DNA from: JAGWBJ01 sp964291465
Lineage (GTDB): Bacteria; Chloroflexota; Dehalococcoidia; Lucifugimonadales; JAGWBF01
NCBI GenBank assembly: GCA_964291465.2
Contig: OZ219941.1
Location: 131,261 to 195,260 of the forward strand
Direction of reading: 5' to 3'
DNA: 64,000 bases
A program made the position numbers and the translations under genes. Position 1 is the first letter of the stretch; each line of letters starts with the position of its first letter. Below the pieces are notes generated by a model. The model searched no databases, was not told the DNA's origin, and saw only the letters and a list, made by a program, of their open reading frames with translations. Positions 17,564 through 25,456 of this stretch are shown here, piece by piece.

Positions 17564-18667
17564 TCAGTACTGCCGCGTCGCCAGAAACTCGGTCAGGAGG
17601 CGGACCTCCTCCCGGGCCCAATCGGGCATGGAGACCGAGTCCACTTCCTTCAACGCCAGCTCCGCCTGCTCCCTGGTCATCAGTTCAGCGTACTCCGCCA
17701 CGTTCAGCTCGTCCAGAACGCCGAGCACGTCCTGCACGCACTCGTCGTCCAGGGTCTCCCGACTGTAGGCCTCCACCAGCCTGTCCCTGGCGGGGCCGGG
17801 GGCCACGCTCAGCGCGTAGACCACGGGGAAGGACTTCTTCTTGCGGCGGATGTCGTTGCCCACCGACTTGCCCGTGGCCCCCTGGTCGCCCCAAATGCCC
17901 AGGATGTCGTCCCGGATCTGGAAGGCGCGGCCCAGCCGGCTGCCGCACCGGGAGAAGGCGCGGACCTCCTCGGGCTCGTCGGAGGCTATGAGGGCCCCCA
18001 TCTCCATGCCGCAACGGATGAGGGCGCCCGTCTTCCGGGAGACCATCTGGAGATAGTCGTCAAGGCCGATGTCCAGCCTCCCCTCGAAGGTCAGGTCCGA
18101 GCACTGGCCCATGGTCATCTCCAGGTATCCGTTGGTCAGCAGCAGGGACGCCCCCACCGCCTTCTCGGGAGGGACGCCGCGCCGGGTGAGCCTCAGGGCG
18201 GCCAGGTCGGCAAGGGAGCGCATGGCGTTGCCCGCGACCAGCGCCTGGGGCTGCCCCCAGACGGACCATACGGAGGGCTGGTGGCGGCGCTCCACGTCCC
18301 CGTCCTGTATGTCGTCGTGGATGAGGGAGAAGTTGTGGACCAGCTCCAGGGCGGCCGCGGCGGGCAGTCCCCGGCGCCAACCGTCGCCCAGGGCCTCGCA
18401 AGCGAAGAGGCACAGGGTCGGCCTCAGGGCCTTGCCCTGGGAGGATGGGGAGTCGACGTCGTTGCCCTGGGCGTCGGCCCAGCCCATGTGATAGCGGAGC
18501 ATGGAGTAGAGGCCGCGGACTTCGCCGGCGGCGGGCATGACGGGAACCGTGGCGTCCAGCTCGCTCTCCAGGTCATCCCGGTACCGGGAGAACATGGGGG
18601 GCAGCGTCGGCCCGGGGGGCTCCTGCGCCCTGGTTCCGGCCGTGCTCGTGCCAGGTGGGTTTATCAT
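17564..18667 (-). CDS. Polyprenyl diphosphate synthase (farnesyl/geranylgeranyl type)
   Basis: The protein has 367 residues. The first Asp-rich motif is LIHDDIQDGD and the second is IRDDILGIWGD, so it is a trans-prenyltransferase that chains isopentenyl diphosphate onto allylic diphosphates. In this operon it is well placed to supply farnesyl diphosphate to HpnD/HpnC, although chain length cannot be read reliably. The ATG at 18667 was chosen because an in-frame TTG at 18727 would lie upstream of the -10 element at 18718-18723. It is the first gene of the hopanoid transcription unit, and its stop is 38 bases before hpnH. Confidence 0.85.
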   Translation of the reverse strand: MINPPGTSTAGTRAQEPPGPTLPPMFSRYRDDLESELDATVPVMPAAGEVRGLYSMLRYHMGWADAQGNDVDSPSSQGKALRPTLCLFACEALGDGWRRGLPAAAALELVHNFSLIHDDIQDGDVERRHQPSVWSVWGQPQALVAGNAMRSLADLAALRLTRRGVPPEKAVGASLLLTNGYLEMTMGQCSDLTFEGRLDIGLDDYLQMVSRKTGALIRCGMEMGALIASDEPEEVRAFSRCGSRLGRAFQIRDDILGIWGDQGATGKSVGNDIRRKKKSFPVVYALSVAPGPARDRLVEAYSRETLDDECVQDVLGVLDELNVAEYAELMTREQAELALKEVDSVSMPDWAREEVRLLTEFLATRQY

Positions 18668-18717
18668 GGGCAGGCTAACACTCCCCCCGGGAGATACATC
18701 GGCAGACGATGTTTGAA

Positions 18718-18746
18718 ATGCTAACAAAGGGCCGGAGGGCTGTCAA
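18718..18746 (-). promoter_or_regulatory. Sigma-70 type promoter for the hopanoid operon
   Basis: Minus-strand TTGACA (18746-18741), a 17-base spacer and TAGCAT (18723-18718) form a good promoter just upstream of the polyprenyl synthase, predicting a leader of about 45 bases. All genes from here to 5.6 kb point the same way with gaps below 100 bases. Confidence 0.6.
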
Positions 18747-18772
18747 TACGCTTAAGGGTACCGTCAAAACGT

Positions 18773-19696
18773 TCACGGTCCCAAGTCCCCTGCGGGCGGC
18801 TGCTGGCCCAACAGCAACGCTAGCTGCCGCGCATTGACGATCCCCTGGTCCTGGTAGTTGGTGTTGAACAGGACGTGGGTAGTCCGCGTCTCTTCCTGGA
18901 GGCTGCGCAACCGCGGCACCCACTCCTCCAGCTCCTCGACGGGATAGTAGTAGTCGAAGCGCTCCGAGGCCGCCTTCCCCATCCTCTCCCAGGTCCGGCT
19001 GTTCCTGCCGTGGAAGCGGACGTATCCCACGTCGGTAGTGGCGGCCGCGACGGGGGGCACAGAGGACTTGAATCCGGCCGGCGAATCGACGCACACGTAG
19101 GTGAGGCCGTGGTCGCGGAGGAACCCCAGCGTCCGTTCAGTGCCCCCGTCCTCCATCCACGCGGTGTTGCGAAACTCCACGGCCAGCCTGCAGCGGGGCA
19201 GTCTCTCCCGGCACTCCAGCAGGTGCTCCCTGTTGGAGCGGCCCGGGTGGAACCAGGGGGGGAACTGGAACAGCACCATGCCGAGCTTGCCCGCCTCCAC
19301 GAGGGGCGACAGGGCGTCCAGGAACAGGGCCCACGTCTCCTGCCCGACGTCGGGCGGCAGGTCCTTCATGTACACCCGGCCCTTGTCCAGCAGGCCCCGG
19401 GGCAGCCCGGCCTGCAGGTCCCTGGGGAGGGCCCTCGGGTCCGCCACGTGTCCCGTGAACAGGGCGTAGGCCTTGACGTGGAAGATGAAGCCGGGGGGCG
19501 TGCGCTGGACCCACAGCTCGCTGTTGCGCCGGGATGGCAGGGCGTAGTAGGAGCTGTCCACCTCCACGATGGGGAAGTTCGCCGAGTAGTAGCGCAGGCG
19601 GGTCTCCGGCGTCTTGACAGGGGGCGGATAGAAGAGGCCGCTCTCCAGCAGGCTGCGGTCGGTCCAAGAGCAGGTGCCTATGAGTATGCGGCCCAT
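18773..19696 (-). CDS. DUF72 (YecE-like) family protein
   Basis: The 307-residue protein has the YecE/DUF72 TIM-barrel signature: an N-terminal GTCSWTDRSLL segment, the FPIVEVDSSYYALPS strand, and VRFHGRN near the C terminus. The family is widespread and without an established reaction, although a TIM-barrel phosphate-binding or nuclease role has been suggested. It starts with an ATG at 19696 and ends 27 bases before the -35 element of the hopanoid operon promoter. Next to it, on the same strand, is an Ldh2-type dehydrogenase 39 bases upstream; the pair may be an operon but no shared function is evident. Confidence 0.8.
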   Translation of the reverse strand: MGRILIGTCSWTDRSLLESGLFYPPPVKTPETRLRYYSANFPIVEVDSSYYALPSRRNSELWVQRTPPGFIFHVKAYALFTGHVADPRALPRDLQAGLPRGLLDKGRVYMKDLPPDVGQETWALFLDALSPLVEAGKLGMVLFQFPPWFHPGRSNREHLLECRERLPRCRLAVEFRNTAWMEDGGTERTLGFLRDHGLTYVCVDSPAGFKSSVPPVAAATTDVGYVRFHGRNSRTWERMGKAASERFDYYYPVEELEEWVPRLRSLQEETRTTHVLFNTNYQDQGIVNARQLALLLGQQPPAGDLGP

Positions 19697-19735
19697 GTCG
19701 TCCAGGCGAGGGAGGTGCGCGGCGGAGGGAGGCCC

Positions 19736-20788
19736 CTAGGGGCTGCCTATGGCGTCCTCCAGCTTGTGCCGCTGGACGAGCTCGGTTATCTGCGCCCAGG
19801 TGTCGTCCTCGATGAAGATGCCTTCCCTGAGCCTGGTCTGCTCGGTGACATGCTCCACCTCGCCCGGGTAGTAGATGCGGTCGAAGCCCTTGGCGGGAGA
19901 GGTGTCCTTCACGTACTCGGCGAAGGCGCGCATCTCCTCCTTGAACTCGGCCAGGGGTCTGAAGGCCTCCACTTTGAAGACGGCTATGAAGCACCCGTCG
20001 TTGTGGCGGGCCAGGGGGTCGATGCCGAAGCCCAGGCCCGTGAGGATACCCGAGAACATCTCCACCATGAAGCTGAGGCCGTACCCCTTGTGGCCCTGGT
20101 CGGCGCCGACGGGGAGGATGGCGCCCCCCGCATAGTAGTCCTCGGGGTCGGTGGTGGGGTTGCCCTCCTTGTCCACCACCCATCCCAGGGGCATGGGCTG
20201 GCGCCGGTTCCTGGAGAGGCTCACCTTTCCCGCCGCCACGGCGCTGGTGGCCATGTCCAGCAGCACGACGCCGTCCACGTTGGCCGGCACCCCGATGCAG
20301 ATGGGGTTGGTGCCCAGCCTCCGCTCCCTGCCGCCGAAGGGGGCCACGGCCTTGGGCCCGGCGCCGGAGTCGGCGGTGATGATGGCTATCATGTCCTCCT
20401 CGACGGCCATGGTCGGGTAGTCTCCCAGGCGGCCTATGTGGCTCTGGTAGTGGATGGTCATGGCCGCGACGTTCTGGGTCCTGGCCTTCTCGATGGCCAT
20501 GCGCATGGCGCGCTCCGTCACGACGAACCCGAATCCCCAGTTGCCGTTGATGACCGCGGTGGTGGGAGACTCCTGCTCCACCACGAAGGGCGCGCCGGGG
20601 ACGATGTGGCCCTTGTGTATGCGCTCGACGTACTCCGGGAGGTGGATCACGCCGTGGGAGTCGTGGCCCACAAGGTTGGCCTTCACCTGGTGGCGGGCTA
20701 CTATCGTCGCCTCCTCCTCGGAGACCCCCTCGGCCCGGTAGACGTGGTACACCACCCTCCTGAGGTAATCGTCGGAGAACACTGGCAT
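19736..20788 (-). CDS. Ldh2-family malate/L-lactate/sulfolactate-type dehydrogenase
   Basis: The 350-residue protein belongs to the type-2 malate/L-lactate dehydrogenase (Ldh2) family, which binds NAD(P) in a non-Rossmann fold. Landmarks are NLVGHDSHGVIHLPEYV, with the catalytic His, followed by MTIHYQSHIGRLGDYP and GTNPICIGVPA. Members oxidise malate, L-lactate, ureidoglycolate or sulfolactate; substrate cannot be chosen here. The ATG at 20788 has GGGAGG nine bases upstream, and the 47-codon longer reading has no such site. It is transcribed divergently from the HEPN gene. A possible promoter lies at about 20841-20866 (TGGACA with a TATACA-like box). Confidence 0.85.
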   Translation of the reverse strand: MPVFSDDYLRRVVYHVYRAEGVSEEEATIVARHQVKANLVGHDSHGVIHLPEYVERIHKGHIVPGAPFVVEQESPTTAVINGNWGFGFVVTERAMRMAIEKARTQNVAAMTIHYQSHIGRLGDYPTMAVEEDMIAIITADSGAGPKAVAPFGGRERRLGTNPICIGVPANVDGVVLLDMATSAVAAGKVSLSRNRRQPMPLGWVVDKEGNPTTDPEDYYAGGAILPVGADQGHKGYGLSFMVEMFSGILTGLGFGIDPLARHNDGCFIAVFKVEAFRPLAEFKEEMRAFAEYVKDTSPAKGFDRIYYPGEVEHVTEQTRLREGIFIEDDTWAQITELVQRHKLEDAIGSP

Positions 20789-20882
20789 GGTTGCCCACCT
20801 CCCGGGCCGCTGCCGCCCGCTGCCGCAATGTGGGTTCACAGTGTATAGTACAGCCCGAGGGTTGTCCATCGAGGTGCGGCCC

Positions 20883-20916
20883 TGGGGTCGCGGTATGACT
20901 GGGGTCGCGGCATGAC
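20883..20916. repeat. 17-bp tandem repeat in the divergent intergenic region
   Basis: Two copies of TGGGGTCGCGGTATGAC (one T/C difference) lie head to tail between the Ldh2 and HEPN genes. A repeat placed here could affect regulation of either gene, or may only reflect replication slippage. Confidence 0.75.
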
Positions 20917-20970
20917 TGGAAAGCGGCAATGACCGTCGCCATCCGGATTCCAGGACAGGAGGCGCGACGA

Positions 20971-21648
20971 ATGACCTCCCGGAACGCGGACCAGCTCACC
21001 GCCAGGGTCCTCAAGGGCAGGGAGGACCGGGAGAACGGCGGCTACCCGCGAAACCTGTCCCTCCGGGTGCACCGGGCCATCAGCTGGATCGGCCGCGCCG
21101 AGATGGCCCACGACGACCCCGACATCGCCTTCACCTGCTACTGGATCGCCTTCAACGCCGCCTACGCCGAGGACACTGAGGACTCCGTCGAGATCCGGGA
21201 ACGGGACCTGATCGGAGGCTACTTCACCAAGATACTCAAGCTCGATGCCGAGCGGACCATCTATGAGGCAATCTGGGACCGGTTCTCCGGCCCGGTGCGG
21301 CTCATCCTGAAGAACAGGTACGTCTATCAGCCCTTCTGGAAGCACGTCAACGGCGTCGAGGGGTACGGTGACTGGGAGGCATGGTTTGAGCGCGAACAGG
21401 CCCGCATAGGCCTCGCTCTGGCCCAGCAGGAGACCCGGCTGGTGCTGAACCTGCTGTTCGACCGTCTATACGTGCTGCGAAACCAGATTATGCACGGCGG
21501 GTCGACGTGGAACAGCAGCGTCAATCGCAGCCAGGTGCGGGACGGAGCGGCGATCATGGGGTTCCTGGTGCCCATATTCGTGAAAGTGATGATGGACCAC
21601 CCGGACGAGCCGTGGGGAATGAACTACTATCCGGTCGTGGACGGGTAG
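20971..21648 (+). CDS. HEPN-like (Apea-type) domain protein
   Basis: The 225-residue protein is helical. It contains RVHRAISWIGRAE near the N terminus and ends with the HEPN motif RNQIMH (R-x4-H) in the context LYVLRNQIMHGG, which in active HEPN proteins forms the RNase site. Proteins of this architecture are found as orphan genes and next to nucleotidyltransferases in toxin-antitoxin modules, but no partner is visible here. The ATG at 20971 has AGGAGG eight bases upstream, better than the ATG at 20929. Function is unassigned; RNA cleavage is only a possibility from the motif. Confidence 0.65.
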   Translation: MTSRNADQLTARVLKGREDRENGGYPRNLSLRVHRAISWIGRAEMAHDDPDIAFTCYWIAFNAAYAEDTEDSVEIRERDLIGGYFTKILKLDAERTIYEAIWDRFSGPVRLILKNRYVYQPFWKHVNGVEGYGDWEAWFEREQARIGLALAQQETRLVLNLLFDRLYVLRNQIMHGGSTWNSSVNRSQVRDGAAIMGFLVPIFVKVMMDHPDEPWGMNYYPVVDG

Positions 21649-21781
21649 CCCGGCACACGATACCCTTCCTCCGCGGGCATGACGGCAGGTATTTTGACGG
21701 CGGGTCGGGCCGCTGATAATATGTGTGAGTCCTCCCGAGAGGCCGTTCTCAGCGCCTTCACCAAGCGGGGGACGGAGGCAG

Positions 21782-22396
21782 ATGAGGCTCATACTGGTCC
21801 GTCACGGCGAGACGGAGTGGAACAGGGAGGGCCGGTTCCAGGGGCAGAGCCCCGTGGGCCTCAGCGAGAAGGGCATCAGGCAGGCCCGTGAGACGGCCAG
21901 GGCCCTGGTGGCCATGAAGCCCACCGCCATCTACTCCAGCCCCCTCACGCGCGCCATGATGACCGCTAATGAGATAGGCAAGGCCGTCTCGCTGGAGGTC
22001 ACGCCCCTGGAGGGCATCAAGGAAGTGCACCTGGGCGAGATGGAGGGCATCACCGGAAGGGAGATGCGGGACCGGTTCGCACAGTTCTACGCCACCTGGC
22101 GCAGGGACCCCTCCCAGGCGGTGTTCCCCGCCGGGGAGTCCATGCGGCAGCTCCAGGAGCGGGCCTGGAACGCCATCGTCGGCCTGGAGAAGGCCCACCC
22201 CAACGGGGCGGTGGTGGCCGTCTCCCACAACTTCGCCATCCGCACGATCCTCTGCCGGTTCATGGGCCTTCCCCTCTCCCGGTTCCACAGGCTGAGGGTC
22301 GACCTGGCCTCGGTGGGGGTGCTGCAGACCAACGGTTCCAACCGCCAGATGCTGGCCATGAACGAGCGTTGCCACCTTCCAGAGGAGGTTCGCTAG
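21782..22396 (+). CDS. Histidine phosphatase family protein (phosphoglycerate mutase-like)
   Basis: The 204-residue protein begins with LILVRHGETEWN, the RHG motif with the phosphorylated histidine, and has the second catalytic His in VVAVSHNFAIRTI. The family covers alpha-ribazole phosphatase, dephosphorylating mutases and sugar-phosphate phosphatases, so the substrate is undetermined. The ATG at 21782 gives the usual N terminus; an upstream GTG at 21725 has no similarity to the family. The last codons of the gene are the first unit of a 20-bp tandem repeat that continues into the spacer before tilS. Confidence 0.85.
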   Translation: MRLILVRHGETEWNREGRFQGQSPVGLSEKGIRQARETARALVAMKPTAIYSSPLTRAMMTANEIGKAVSLEVTPLEGIKEVHLGEMEGITGREMRDRFAQFYATWRRDPSQAVFPAGESMRQLQERAWNAIVGLEKAHPNGAVVAVSHNFAIRTILCRFMGLPLSRFHRLRVDLASVGVLQTNGSNRQMLAMNERCHLPEEVR

Positions 22397-22460
22397 GGCC
22401 CGAGGAGGTCCGTCAGGGCCCGAGAAGATCCGCCAGGGCCCGAGGAGGTCCGCTAGGGCC
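22381..22460. repeat. 20-bp tandem repeat, four units, starting inside the upstream gene
   Basis: Units of CGAGGAGGTCCGCTAGGGCC (with small changes) repeat four times. The first unit includes the codons EEVR and the stop TAG of the phosphatase gene; the next three are non-coding copies, carrying a TAG or CAG at the same position. Confidence 0.85.
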
Positions 22461-22504
22461 GCCGCCGTGTCCCCGCTCACCTCCGTGAGCCGCCTGGAGT
22501 CCCG

Positions 22505-23971
22505 ATGGTCGATAGGCTAGCCCCCGTCGAACGGAAGCTCCGGAGCGCCCTTCGCCGAGGGGCTTTCACCGGGCGAGACGCCCTCCTTGTGGTTGCCGTC
22601 TCGGGCGGACCCGACTCGGTGGCACTGCTCCACGCCCTGCTCCGCCTGCGGGAGCCCGCCCGAGTAGCCCTCCACGTAGCCCACCTGAACCACAACTTCC
22701 GCGGCGAGGAGGCGGAGGAGGACGCCCGGTTCGTGTCCCGCCTGGCGGCGTCCCTGGGGCTGCCCTCGACGGTGGACAGGGCGGACCCGGTGGCGTACCA
22801 GCGGGAGGCCGGGCTGTCCTCCTTCGAGGAGGCCGCCCGGGAGGTGCGCTACTCCTTCCTGTCCAGGGTGGCCGGCGAGACTGGTGCGTCGGCCGTGGTG
22901 CTGGGGCACACCGCCGACGACCATGCCGAGACCGTCCTCATGCACATCCTCCGGGGCAGCGGGCTGCACGGGCTCCGGGGCATGGAGCCCCTCTCCACCT
23001 GGCGGGACCGGCAGGGCGGCCGCGAGGCGGTCCTGTTCCGGCCGCTGCTGCAGGTGACCAAGGCCGAGACGGCGGCCTACTGCCGGGAGCGGGGCCTGGC
23101 GTTCAGGGTCGACTCGGGCAACCTGTCGCCCCGGTTCACCCGCAACCGCGTGCGCGACCACCTGCTCCCGGCGCTGAGGCAGTACAACCCGAGGATAACC
23201 GAAGCCCTGCAGCGGCTGGGGCGCGCCGCGTCGTTGGAGGTGTCCTTCGTCGAGGGGGAGGTGGACCGGGTCTGGGACTCGGTGGTCCGCATGGGCCGGG
23301 ACGAGGTCGTCATCGACGGCGAGGGTCTGGCGGCGCTGCACCCGCTGCTGCGGCTGATGGTGTTCAGGAGGGCCTACGAGCGGGTGGCGGGCCACACCCG
23401 CCGGCTGCGGCGAGCGCACCTGACGGCGATGGACGCGCTTCTGGCATCGAGACCGGGTAAGAGGGTGCAGCTTCCCGCCGGGCTGACCCTGTCCCGGGGG
23501 TACGGGACCCTGCACCTGGGCGCGGAGACGCCGGAGACGCCGGAGACGCCGGAGACGCCGTGCCCCTTTCCGCCGATGGATGGAGAGTACCCTCTGGCCC
23601 CGCCGCCGCCTTCGGGGGAGGCCAGCGTGGACCTCCCCGTCTGGAGGGTGGTGTACGCGCTCCAGCCGGCGGGAGGGCAGACAAGGGGCCGGCCCTTCGA
23701 CGCGTCCCTGGACGCGGACAGCGTGGCCGCCGGGCTGCTGGTACGCTCCAGACGCGAGGGAGACCGGTTCCACCCCCTGGGGATGGAGGGAGAGAAGAAG
23801 CTGCAGGACTTCTTCGTGGACCAGAAGGTCCCTCGGGAGTGGCGGGACCGGGTCCCGCTGCTGGTGTCGGGGGGCCGCATAGCCTGGGTGGTGGGCTACC
23901 GGGTGGCGGAGTGGGCCAAGACCACGCCGGACTCCCGGACGGTGCTCCGCGTGGAGTTCTTCACTACCTAG
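22505..23971 (+). CDS. tilS: tRNA(Ile)-lysidine synthetase
   Basis: TilS attaches lysine to C34 of tRNA-Ile(CAU), converting its decoding from Met to Ile. The 488-residue protein has the N-type ATP pyrophosphatase P-loop SGGPDS at residues 33-38, the HLNHNFRGEEAEEDA substrate loop, and LGHTADDHAETVLM. A C-terminal domain with LGMEGEKKLQDFFVDQKVP is present. An Asp/Glu-Thr-Pro rich insertion, encoded by a 9-bp tandem repeat, falls between the two domains. The ATG at 22505 has GGAG five bases upstream. It is essential in most bacteria and appears intact. Confidence 0.93.
   Translation: MVDRLAPVERKLRSALRRGAFTGRDALLVVAVSGGPDSVALLHALLRLREPARVALHVAHLNHNFRGEEAEEDARFVSRLAASLGLPSTVDRADPVAYQREAGLSSFEEAAREVRYSFLSRVAGETGASAVVLGHTADDHAETVLMHILRGSGLHGLRGMEPLSTWRDRQGGREAVLFRPLLQVTKAETAAYCRERGLAFRVDSGNLSPRFTRNRVRDHLLPALRQYNPRITEALQRLGRAASLEVSFVEGEVDRVWDSVVRMGRDEVVIDGEGLAALHPLLRLMVFRRAYERVAGHTRRLRRAHLTAMDALLASRPGKRVQLPAGLTLSRGYGTLHLGAETPETPETPETPCPFPPMDGEYPLAPPPPSGEASVDLPVWRVVYALQPAGGQTRGRPFDASLDADSVAAGLLVRSRREGDRFHPLGMEGEKKLQDFFVDQKVPREWRDRVPLLVSGGRIAWVVGYRVAEWAKTTPDSRTVLRVEFFTT
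23524..23559. repeat. 9-bp tandem repeat in tilS
   Basis: Four exact copies of GGAGACGCC encode the ETPETPETPETP stretch in the TilS interdomain region. Confidence 0.9.
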
Positions 23972-23983
23972 GACGGAGCGTCT

Positions 23984-24826
23984 CTAGAGGCCCAGCAGCC
24001 TGGAGGGGTTGTCCTTCACCATCATGCCAACCTCCACCTCGTCCATGCCTGCCTGGAGCAGGGTGGCGATGCCCATTCGCAGGCCCTCGGGGGCCACGGG
24101 GTGGAAGGCCTGGCCGAAGTCGGTGCTGATTATGCACCGCTCGGGGTCGGTGGTGCGTATCATCTGCGCCAGCTCCGCCGGGTCGAGCCGGTGGGTCAGG
24201 GGCATCATCACGTGGACGCAGTGCTCTATGAAGGCGCCCTTCTTGGCCAGGCTCACCATGTCCTCCACCGTCATCCCCGTGGAGAAGGACATGGAGGAGG
24301 CGTGGGTGACGACGATGCGGCCGATGCCCAGGTTTCGGGCCTCGTCCACCAGGACCATGCTCTCCTCGGTGGAGAGATGGCCCGTGGCCAGCACCATGTC
24401 GTGCTGCCGCACCGTGTCCAGTATGGGGTACATCTCGGGCACCATCCTGCCCCGCTCGTCCAGGATGTAGATGCCCCCCTCCAGGCCCCTGTGCCTCCTG
24501 TGGGCGCGGGCCGAGTAGGTGGGCATCCACACGACGCGGCCGCCCATCAGGGCCGAGGCCGAGACCGCCGCCGGGTTGAGGCCGCCGACCTCGATGTCCA
24601 GGGTCACCCCTCCGATGAGGGTGATCCCCGGCACCATCCTGCCGACGGTGTAGGCGACGGGTTGGGTCGGGAACTCGTGGCTCTTGAGGACCAAGCCCCC
24701 CATGCCCGCCGCCTGGGCCTGCCGGGCCAACTCCAGGGCGTCGGTCCTGCGCTCCACCCGGGGGTCGGGGGCGAAGTGGACGTGTATGTCCACCGCCCCT
24801 TCCATCAGCCTGTCGATGGCCGCCAA
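23984..24826 (-). CDS. DUF6282-type amidohydrolase-like protein
   Basis: The 280-residue protein has a metal-dependent hydrolase look: an N-terminal DIHVHFAPD (HxH) pattern, a conserved Lys in VLKSHEF, His in VVTHASSM, and an Asp in IISTDFGQA, in the order seen in the amidohydrolase superfamily. Recognisable relatives are annotated only as DUF6282, so the substrate is unknown. It begins 9 bases after ribH on the same strand, suggesting one transcript. A role with flavin or lumazine metabolism is not indicated by the sequence. Confidence 0.7.
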   Translation of the reverse strand: MAAIDRLMEGAVDIHVHFAPDPRVERRTDALELARQAQAAGMGGLVLKSHEFPTQPVAYTVGRMVPGITLIGGVTLDIEVGGLNPAAVSASALMGGRVVWMPTYSARAHRRHRGLEGGIYILDERGRMVPEMYPILDTVRQHDMVLATGHLSTEESMVLVDEARNLGIGRIVVTHASSMSFSTGMTVEDMVSLAKKGAFIEHCVHVMMPLTHRLDPAELAQMIRTTDPERCIISTDFGQAFHPVAPEGLRMGIATLLQAGMDEVEVGMMVKDNPSRLLGL

Positions 24827-24835
24827 GACGTCTCC

Positions 24836-25324
24836 TTAGGGTGATGTGTTCCGGGCTCCCCTGATCGTCTGAAGGAGCCTTGCCATCTCTATGGCGCCCA
24901 CCGCGGCGTTGTAACCCAGGTTGCCCGACTTGCCCCCGGAGCGGTCGATGGCCTGCTCCATGTTCTCGCAGGTCAGGACGCCGAAGATCACCGGGACCCC
25001 GGTGTCCAGGGCGGCGCGGCTTATGCCCGTGGCGGCCTGCCCGGCCACCATGTCGTAGTGGGTGGTCTCGCCCCGTATGACCGCCCCCAGGCAGACCACG
25101 GCGTCGTAGCTCCCCGTGCCGGCCAGAGTCTTGGCGGTCAACGGCAGCTCGAAGGAGCCGGGCACCCACGCCACCGTGACGCCGTCATCGTCGACGCCGT
25201 GGCTGGAGAGGGCGTCCCGGGCCCCATCCAACAGCTTCTGGGTCACGAACTGGTTGAACCGCGCGACCACGATGGCGACGCGCAGTCCAGTGCCCTGTAG
25301 GTTGCCGCGCAGCTCTCTTGGCAA
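24836..25324 (-). CDS. ribH: 6,7-dimethyl-8-ribityllumazine synthase
   Basis: RibH condenses 5-amino-6-ribitylaminouracil with 3,4-dihydroxybutanone phosphate in riboflavin synthesis and assembles into pentamers or icosahedra. The 162-residue product contains VAIVVARFNQFVTQKLLDGA, the WVPGSFELP loop and the GAVIRGETTHYD phosphate/catalytic segment. The start appears to be a TTG at 25324; no strong ribosome site is visible, and no FMN riboswitch was found in the preceding 130 bases, which instead hold an imperfect tandem repeat. The other riboflavin genes are not in the window. Confidence 0.9.
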   Translation of the reverse strand: MPRELRGNLQGTGLRVAIVVARFNQFVTQKLLDGARDALSSHGVDDDGVTVAWVPGSFELPLTAKTLAGTGSYDAVVCLGAVIRGETTHYDMVAGQAATGISRAALDTGVPVIFGVLTCENMEQAIDRSGGKSGNLGYNAAVGAIEMARLLQTIRGARNTSP

Positions 25325-25401
25325 GGTCTCTCTCTACTCTCCCTCTGGTCTCCGGGCCCGCCGGAGGGACGCCGGGGTCCCCGTGGACGGGCCGTCTCGG
25401 C

Positions 25402-25456
25402 CGGGCCGTTTCAGCCAAGCCGTTTCAAGCCTGGCCCTTTCAGCCCGGCCCTTTCA
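25402..25456. repeat. Imperfect 14-15-bp tandem repeat upstream of ribH
   Basis: Four units of the GCCCTTTCAGCC / GCCGTTTCAAGCC type follow one another between ribH and the upstream oxidoreductase gene. The last unit touches the stop of that gene. Confidence 0.6.

Noticed and set aside
18667..18727. TTG at 18727 as start of the polyprenyl synthase
   Set aside because: It lies upstream of the -10 element (18718-18723) of a good promoter, so it would not be in the transcript; the ATG at 18667 fits.
25325..25453. FMN riboswitch upstream of ribH
   Set aside because: None of the conserved FMN-riboswitch junction sequences appears; the region is an imperfect tandem repeat.
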